Positions 57,555 to 64,000 of a DNA stretch of 64,000 nt are shown here, piece by piece. The stretch is taken from contig NZ_CP033116.1 in the NCBI RefSeq assembly GCF_009497895.1, positions 1,178,001 through 1,242,000 on the forward strand, written 5' to 3'. Positions within the stretch are counted from its first letter, which is position 1. Each line of letters begins with the position of its first letter. Source of the stretch: Halopseudomonas pelagia. Lineage in GTDB: Bacteria; Pseudomonadota; Gammaproteobacteria; Pseudomonadales; Pseudomonadaceae. Made by a program: the position numbers and the translations under genes. The notes beneath the pieces are model-generated. The model was not told where the DNA came from, ran no database searches, and worked only from the letters and a program-made list of their open reading frames with translations.

Positions 57555-57884
57555 ATGGAAAACGAAGAAAAGCTTGATGCGGTTTTCTATGCGCTCTCCG
57601 ATAGCCGCCGACGCCTGCTGCTCGAAGAACTCGCGGCTGGCCCCAGATCGGTCAATCAACTTGCGGCGGTTGCCGGCATGAAGATCAGCGCGGCCTCTAA
57701 ACATATAGCTGTATTGGAAGCAGGCGAGCTGGTGATCAAAACCCGGCAAGGGCGCGAGGTGCTCTGCCATCTCAATTATGACGTGTGGCGCGAAGTGGCC
57801 GGCTATGTGGCGATGCACACAAAATTCTGGTCGGGCAGGCTAGATGAGCTCGCCATGCATCTCAAGAGTGCGAGAGAGACGTGA
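57555..57884 (+). CDS. ArsR-family transcriptional regulator
   Basis: The 109-residue product is a winged-helix ArsR-type repressor (DAVFYALSDSRRRLLLEELAAGPRSVNQLAAVAGMKISAASKHIAVLEAGELVIKTRQGREVLCHLN). It lacks the metal-binding Cys pair of ArsR/SmtB sensors and belongs to the group that sits with AHSA1 proteins. Its stop overlaps the next gene by 4 bases. It probably controls itself, the following SRPBCC gene and perhaps the divergent one. Confidence 0.87.
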   Translation: MENEEKLDAVFYALSDSRRRLLLEELAAGPRSVNQLAAVAGMKISAASKHIAVLEAGELVIKTRQGREVLCHLNYDVWREVAGYVAMHTKFWSGRLDELAMHLKSARET

Positions 57885-58330
57885 TGGATCCGGTGGTGAT
57901 AAAACGTGTGCTGCCGTGCGGCAAGCGGCAGCTGTTCGACGCCTGGTCGAAACCTTCGCTGATGATGAAGTGGTTCTTCGCATCGCAAAAGCTCAACTCG
58001 TCGAGTACCGTCCACAACAGCTTCACTGTGGGCGGCCGCTTCGAAGTGATCATGCACCTGGAAACCGGAGACTACCTGCACCACGGTGACTATCGAGCGA
58101 TTCATCGATACCACCATATCGCCTTCACCTGGAATTCGCATATTGTTCAGGACAGTCTGGTGGAGCTGGATTTCAAACAGCTGTCACCCAACCGTACAGA
58201 GCTGACCTTGACCCACACGCAGTTCCCGACGGATGAGGTGCGTGGTAAGCATGTAGGTGGTTGGAATGGATGCCTGGATAACCTTGAGTTATATCTCACA
58301 GGATTAAATACGCCGAGCCAGATTGGCTAA
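57881..58330 (+). CDS. SRPBCC-family protein (AHSA1 type)
   Basis: The 149-residue product shows the AHSA1 pattern: IKRVLPCGKRQLFDAWSKPSLMMKWFFASQ, GGRFEVIMHLETGDYLHHGDYRAIHRYHHIAFTWNSHIVQDSLVELDF, and the C-terminal VGGWNGCLDNLELYL. It binds an unknown small hydrophobic ligand. Translation is coupled to the ArsR-type gene by ATGA overlap; the ArsR-AHSA1 pair is a common arrangement. Confidence 0.85.
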   Translation: MMDPVVIKRVLPCGKRQLFDAWSKPSLMMKWFFASQKLNSSSTVHNSFTVGGRFEVIMHLETGDYLHHGDYRAIHRYHHIAFTWNSHIVQDSLVELDFKQLSPNRTELTLTHTQFPTDEVRGKHVGGWNGCLDNLELYLTGLNTPSQIG

Positions 58331-58353
58331 ATTGATTTGAGAGAGGAGCACGC

Positions 58354-58767
58354 ATGTATACCGGTAGTTGCTTATGTGGTGGCGTAATGTACGAGGTTGA
58401 TGGTGAGCTTGAGCCGATTCAGGTGTGCCATTGTTCTCAATGCCGCAAGGCTCAGGGCAGCGCCTTTGTAACCAATATTCCGGTCTCGACTTCGGCGTTC
58501 AGACTGCTGCAAGGGGAGGGCATGCTGAGCTCATTCGAGTCGTCCCCCGGCAAGTACCGTGTGTTTTGCAAAACCTGTGGCTCGCCGATCTACAGCAAGC
58601 GCAGTGATTTACCGCAGGCGCTGCGCCTCAGGGCCGGCACGCTGGACGGCGAGCTGGAAACCAGGCCGATCGGGCACTTCTATTTCGGCTCCAGGGCGAA
58701 TTGGTTCCAGATCAATGACGAGCTACCAAAATTTCCCGCGGCTTACACGCCAGGAAAAAAGTCCTGA
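58354..58767 (+). CDS. GFA-family (Mss4-fold) zinc protein
   Basis: The 137-residue product carries the zinc-binding cysteines of glutathione-dependent formaldehyde-activating-like proteins: CLCGGVMYEVDG, CHCSQCRKAQGSAFVTN and FCKTCGSPIYS. Few members have proven activity on formaldehyde-glutathione adducts; most are unknown. It has a GAGAGGAG site. It may extend the ArsR-SRPBCC transcript, 23 bases downstream. Confidence 0.88.
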   Translation: MYTGSCLCGGVMYEVDGELEPIQVCHCSQCRKAQGSAFVTNIPVSTSAFRLLQGEGMLSSFESSPGKYRVFCKTCGSPIYSKRSDLPQALRLRAGTLDGELETRPIGHFYFGSRANWFQINDELPKFPAAYTPGKKS

Positions 58768-58876
58768 CCCGCCGGGATTAACCTTTCCACTATTCAGATA
58801 CTGCAGTAAAAACGCCTCAGAAGAAGGCTTGCGCTAAGAAACTTAGCACCCATCACCAAGCGATAAGGAGATCGCC

Positions 58877-59758
58877 ATGCGTCATATTTGTCTCATTTGT
58901 TTGTCCGCCCTGCTGCTGATTGCATCGCCATGGGCATCTGCCCAAGGATCCCAGCATCAAGCGATGCTGGCGAGCGTTTACTCCGGTGAAACGGCAGTTG
59001 AGGAATACTGGGTCAGTGAAAAACTTGATGGTGTCCGTGGGCACTGGGACGGGGAGACACTTTGGAGTCGCGGCGGTTATCCAATCGCTGCGCCCGACTG
59101 GTTCACCCAGGGTTGGCCGGACATGGCGATGGATGGGGAGCTGTGGATTGCGCGTCAGCTGTTCGATACAGCCAGCGGCATTGTCCGTAGTACCCAGGCC
59201 GATGATAAGGACTGGCGGCGGTTGAAGTTCATGGTGTTCGATCTACCCGAGCATGGCGGACCCTTCGGTGAACGAGTGCAGGCGATGGAACAGATATCCG
59301 CCTTCGACATTGCGTGGTTGCAGCCCATCCCCCAGTTTCGCGTAGCCGATGCGGCGGCGCTGGAAGCGCGTCTGGAAGCATTGGTTGCTGCGGGCAGCGA
59401 AGGCTTGATGCTGCATCATCAGGATGCCTTGTATCGTTCTGGGCGCAGCCAGGATTTATTGAAATACAAGCTCTATGACGATGCCGAGGCGCGGGTAGTG
59501 GGTTACACCGAAGGCAAGGGCAAGTACGCCGGTCTGGTAGGTGCGCTGGTGGTTGAGCGCGAAGATGGCAGACGCTTTCGGCTCGGCAGCGGCTTGAGTG
59601 ATGATGAAAGAACGGCACCCCCGGCTATCGGCAGTTGGGTCACCTACCGCTACAATGGCTACACCTCCACTGGCCTGCCGCGTTTTGCCCGCTTTGTGCG
59701 CATACGCACGGATATGCAGGAGATCGCCAGCGGTTCTAACCGTGGCTCACCTGATTAA
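58877..59758 (+). CDS. ligE: Periplasmic ATP-dependent DNA ligase (LigE type)
   Basis: The 293-residue product has a signal peptide (MRHICLICLSALLLIASPWASA) and a minimal ATP-ligase. Motif I is SEKLDGVRGHWDG with the adenylated Lys, motif III MVFDLPEHGG, motif IV GSEGLMLHH and motif V DLLKYKLYDDAEARVVGYTEGKGKYAG. A short OB domain ends with GSWVTYRYNGYTSTGLPRFARFVRIR. Lig E enzymes are exported and seal nicks in extracellular or incoming DNA. Start has an AAGGAGA site. Confidence 0.92.
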   Translation: MRHICLICLSALLLIASPWASAQGSQHQAMLASVYSGETAVEEYWVSEKLDGVRGHWDGETLWSRGGYPIAAPDWFTQGWPDMAMDGELWIARQLFDTASGIVRSTQADDKDWRRLKFMVFDLPEHGGPFGERVQAMEQISAFDIAWLQPIPQFRVADAAALEARLEALVAAGSEGLMLHHQDALYRSGRSQDLLKYKLYDDAEARVVGYTEGKGKYAGLVGALVVEREDGRRFRLGSGLSDDERTAPPAIGSWVTYRYNGYTSTGLPRFARFVRIRTDMQEIASGSNRGSPD

Positions 59759-59775
59759 CGAGAACGTTGCCGATC

Positions 59776-60003
59776 ATGAAACCGCTAGCCAATACGCTGT
59801 GCCCCTTATGCGGCGGAGCGAATAAATGCCAGCCTGCGCAGGCTGGAAGTTTTGACGTGGCCTGTTGGTGTATGACAACGGCAATAGATGCACAAGCGCT
59901 GGCGCGAGTGCCGGCAGAGGTGGGCGATACAGCATGCCTTTGCCCTCGGTGTGCTGCAGGTGAGAGCCTGGCGGTTAACGCGGACGGTATAAGCAAGCGC
60001 TGA
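59776..60003 (+). CDS. Cysteine-rich CWC-family protein
   Basis: The 75-residue product has the CWC-family pattern CPLCGGANKCQPA near the N-terminus, then CWC near residue 31, and a CLCPRCAAGE end. The cysteines probably bind zinc. The function is unknown. It begins 18 bases after the ligE stop and may be cotranscribed. TTG 59767 is an alternative start. Confidence 0.8.
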   Translation: MKPLANTLCPLCGGANKCQPAQAGSFDVACWCMTTAIDAQALARVPAEVGDTACLCPRCAAGESLAVNADGISKR

Positions 60004-60026
60004 TCAGAAGGGCACAGACAGAAACG

Positions 60027-60058
60027 CTCAGGCGTGGCCAGTAATGACCATGCCTGAG
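60027..60058 (-). terminator. Hairpin after katG
   Basis: CTCAGGC-G-TGG (60027-60037) pairs with CCA-T-GCCTGAG (60048-60058), an 11-bp stem with one G-T pair. It is placed 14 bases after the katG stop, between the convergent CWC and katG genes. The T-run on the minus strand is weak (CGTTTC). Confidence 0.5.
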
Positions 60059-60071
60059 GTTGTACTGCGGG

Positions 60072-62390
<2,319 letters not shown>

Positions 62391-62415
62391 TTAAACCCTT
62401 TTTCGTACTGTTTTG

Positions 62416-62430
62416 ATAGTTTTTGACTAT
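62416..62430 (-). promoter_or_regulatory. OxyR-type half site upstream of katG
   Basis: ATAG-N7-CTAT at 62416-62430 is one half of the OxyR recognition pattern (four ATAG/CTAT-type elements spaced by 7 bases). The adjoining elements are poor matches. Position about 100 bases upstream of katG fits peroxide control by OxyR, but a 15-base match in AT-rich DNA can be chance. Confidence 0.4.
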
Positions 62431-62505
62431 TTCTGCTTCGCTTGTGTTGTTTTTACACTAACCTTCAATCTGGCGCTGGTAGCGAATTCTGCTGGGAGAT
62501 GGAAG

Positions 62506-62817
62506 ATGTATAAATTGTGTTTCTATGTTCCTAAGTCGCATCTGGAAAAGACCAAAACCGCGGTGTTCAGTGCGGGCGCTGGGCAGATCGGTGATTACGA
62601 CCAGTGCTGCTGGCAGACCAAGGGTCAGGGTCAGTTCCGCCCTCTACCCGGTAGCGAGCCGTTTATCGGCGATCAGGGTGCTCTGGAGACAGTTGAAGAA
62701 TATAGGGTCGAAATGGTTTGCGCCGATGACCGGATCCGCGCCGTGATCGCGGCATTTCGGCTTGCGCATCCCTATGAAGAGCCGGCTTTTGATTGTTGGT
62801 TGTTGGCGGAGTTTTGA
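62506..62817 (+). CDS. Stand-alone YqfO/Nif3 insertion-domain protein
   Basis: The 103-residue product (MYKLCFYVPKSHLEKTKTAV to AHPYEEPAFDCWLLAEF) matches the CutA1/PII-like domain inserted in long Nif3 (YqfO) proteins. Typical motifs are GAGQIGDYDQCCWQTKGQGQFRPLPGSEPFIG and VEMVCADDRIRAVIAAFRLAHPYEEP. Start ATG 62506 has a GGGAG site. The function of the free domain is unknown; the window also encodes a Nif3 protein lacking this domain. Confidence 0.85.
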   Translation: MYKLCFYVPKSHLEKTKTAVFSAGAGQIGDYDQCCWQTKGQGQFRPLPGSEPFIGDQGALETVEEYRVEMVCADDRIRAVIAAFRLAHPYEEPAFDCWLLAEF

Positions 62818-62859
62818 TCCTCATCTTTGCTACGCCTCGTTAATTCCGCTCCCGCTCAG

Positions 62860-63215
62860 CATTGCCGCCCCCGTCACTATTCCGGGCGCCTCTTTCTTCA
62901 TTCCCGCGTCTCCCCGTCATTGCCGAACATTCCGCCCCGTCATTGCCGAACATTTCGCCCGCCATTTCCGCACACAACGTCATTCCTGCCCCACCCCGAC
63001 ATCCCTGCCCCCCACCGTCATTCCCGCCCCCACCCCGTCATTCCCGCGAAGGCGGGAAACCATTTGGCCTTTCGATTTGACCCAGAGCTGGTGATAAGCA
63101 ACTTCCGAATGGATCCCCGCTTTCGCGAGGATGAGTGGCCGGAACAGCCGAGGGTAAGGCCAGGTAATTCGGTTAGTACCCAGTCCGCTTGGATTCCCGC
63201 CTTCGCGGGAATGAC
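62860..63215. repeat. REP-rich gap
   Basis: The 476-base gap from 62818 to 63293 has no gene. It contains many CGTCATTCCCGCC-type units, including a 23-base direct repeat (CCCCGTCATTGCCGAACATT at 62912 and 62935). Two full hairpins are present: ATTCCCGC-gaag-GCGGGAAa at 63040-63059 and ATTCCCGC-cttc-GCGGGAAT at 63193-63212, in inverted order. It is a hot spot for REP-type elements between convergent genes. Confidence 0.75.
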
Positions 63216-63293
63216 GGCTTGGGGCTGTTTGACGCTGGTGCAGGATGCTGGCCGTTCTCGGCATGCTGCGGTAGGTCATTAACGTCAGGCAAA

Positions 63294-64000
63294 TCATTTC
63301 TTGGCAAAGGGCACCGGTATGGGCGTGGCATTATTTGATGGCGGCAATTGTGGAATGGCGAAATCGGGCTGATCGCCAGTCAGAGTCTTGAGGAAGGCGG
63401 TCATGTTGGCGATATCCTGCTTTTCCAGTTCCCGCCCCAGTTGCAGGCGTGCCATCAGATCCACGGCGTCTTCCAGCTGCCAGTGCGCGCCATCGTGGAA
63501 GTAGGGGTAGGTCAGCTCGACGTTGCGCAACGTGGGTACCTTGAAGGAGAAGCGATCCGCATCCTTGCCGGTGACGGCCACGCGGCCTTCCGCCGGGTTA
63601 TCGGTAATGTAGGGCTCGACTACCCCCATACGCTGAAAGGATGAACCACCTGCGGCCGGACCGTTGTGGCACGCGGTGCAGCCGATGTCCTTGAAGGTCT
63701 TGTAGCCGTCCAGCTCCGCTTGAGTCAGCGCCTGGTCGTCGCCCTTGAGCCACTGATCAAAGCGCGAGTTGGGTGTGACCAGGGTTTCTTCAAAGGCGGC
63801 GATGGCGTCGGTCACCCGGTCAATATCGATCTCGTCGCTGCCGTAGATCTCGGCAAACTCTTTACGGTACTCGGGGATGGAGCGCAGCACGTCCAGCGCC
63901 AGCACGTGGGTCGAGGCCATTTCCTTGGGGTTGTTGATCGGGCCGGCAGCTTGTTCCTGCAGGGTGGCGGCGCGGCCGTCCCAGAATTGCGCGACGTTCA
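63294..64000 (-). CDS. Di-haem cytochrome c peroxidase, C-terminal part (runs off the right edge)
   Basis: The reverse strand is open from the right edge to the stop at 63294. The first visible residues, VAQFWDGRAATLQEQAAGPI, and NPKEMA are typical of bacterial di-haem cytochrome c peroxidase (CcpA/MauG family). The C-terminal haem site is in FKDIGCTACHNGPAAGG (CxxCH), followed by FKVPTLRNVELTYPYFHDGA, with a distal-side or Met-ligand region. The enzyme reduces H2O2 in the periplasm with electrons from small c-type cytochromes. The signal peptide and first haem lie outside the window. Confidence 0.9.
   Translation of the reverse strand, partial: NVAQFWDGRAATLQEQAAGPINNPKEMASTHVLALDVLRSIPEYRKEFAEIYGSDEIDIDRVTDAIAAFEETLVTPNSRFDQWLKGDDQALTQAELDGYKTFKDIGCTACHNGPAAGGSSFQRMGVVEPYITDNPAEGRVAVTGKDADRFSFKVPTLRNVELTYPYFHDGAHWQLEDAVDLMARLQLGRELEKQDIANMTAFLKTLTGDQPDFAIPQLPPSNNATPIPVPFAKK

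Noticed and set aside
62900..63060. Repeated CGTCATT-type units that look like a small CRISPR array
   Set aside because: Unit lengths and spacing vary, the units are variants of the REP hairpin, spacers are not uniform, and no cas gene is nearby.

Overview
The window reads as a chromosomal segment of a gammaproteobacterium of the Pseudomonadaceae. The gene order npr-rapZ-ptsN-hpf-rpoN-lptB-lptA-lptC-kdsC-kdsD / mlaFEDCB-ibaG-murA-hisG-hisD-hisC / algW / nif3-cysD-cysNC, and the biotin block bioB-bioF-bioH-bioC-bioD followed by a fadE-type gene, match the order I know from Pseudomonas. A marine or halophilic relative such as Halopseudomonas is a guess from general feel. No rRNA, tRNA or CRISPR array was seen.

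Layout. 0-2.2 kb: edge of an acyl-CoA dehydrogenase gene, srkA-like kinase, comF-like gene. 2.2-6.8 kb: complete bio operon behind a promoter overlapped by a BirA-type operator. 6.9-10.0 kb: a small flagellar-rod-like protein, a SprA-type putative metalloprotease, and a fadE1-like dehydrogenase behind a tandem PsrA-type operator. 10.1-14.4 kb: egtD-egtB, darP and pmbA. 14.6-21.6 kb (minus strand): nitrogen PTS, sigma-54 and LPS transport/KDO genes. 21.9-29.7 kb (plus strand): Mla lipid transport, murA and his genes. 29.8-40.9 kb: algW, nif3, sulfate activation genes, tadA, mltF and purL.

40.9-51.1 kb is the accessory region. Directly after purL lies an AT-rich stretch that I read as three integron gene cassettes without an integrase. 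Paired core sites and attC hairpin halves, each with an extrahelical G, delimit a 262-aa membrane protein, a 709-aa P-loop ATPase with a zinc ribbon and winged helix, and a 180-aa membrane protein. The third attC is cut by an IS3-family element whose other end truncates a DUF899-type gene. A second IS3-family element, with a 4-bp target duplication, splits a 57-codon membrane-protein gene. Then come VOC, DCC-thioredoxin-like, DoxX-like, DinB and FosA genes, some perhaps in eroded cassettes.

51.2-64 kb holds variable genes: DUF4112, a LysR regulator, an orphan binding protein-cysteine hydrolase-MBL operon, an RlpA-like lipoprotein, a ParD-like/Map pair with a palindromic operator, SRPBCC/ArsR genes, a GFA protein, periplasmic DNA ligase, a CWC protein, katG, a stand-alone YqfO-type domain, a REP-rich gap and the edge of a di-haem cytochrome c peroxidase gene. 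The most interesting content is the cassette array and its ATPase, which may be an undescribed defence or stress module; that role is inference.
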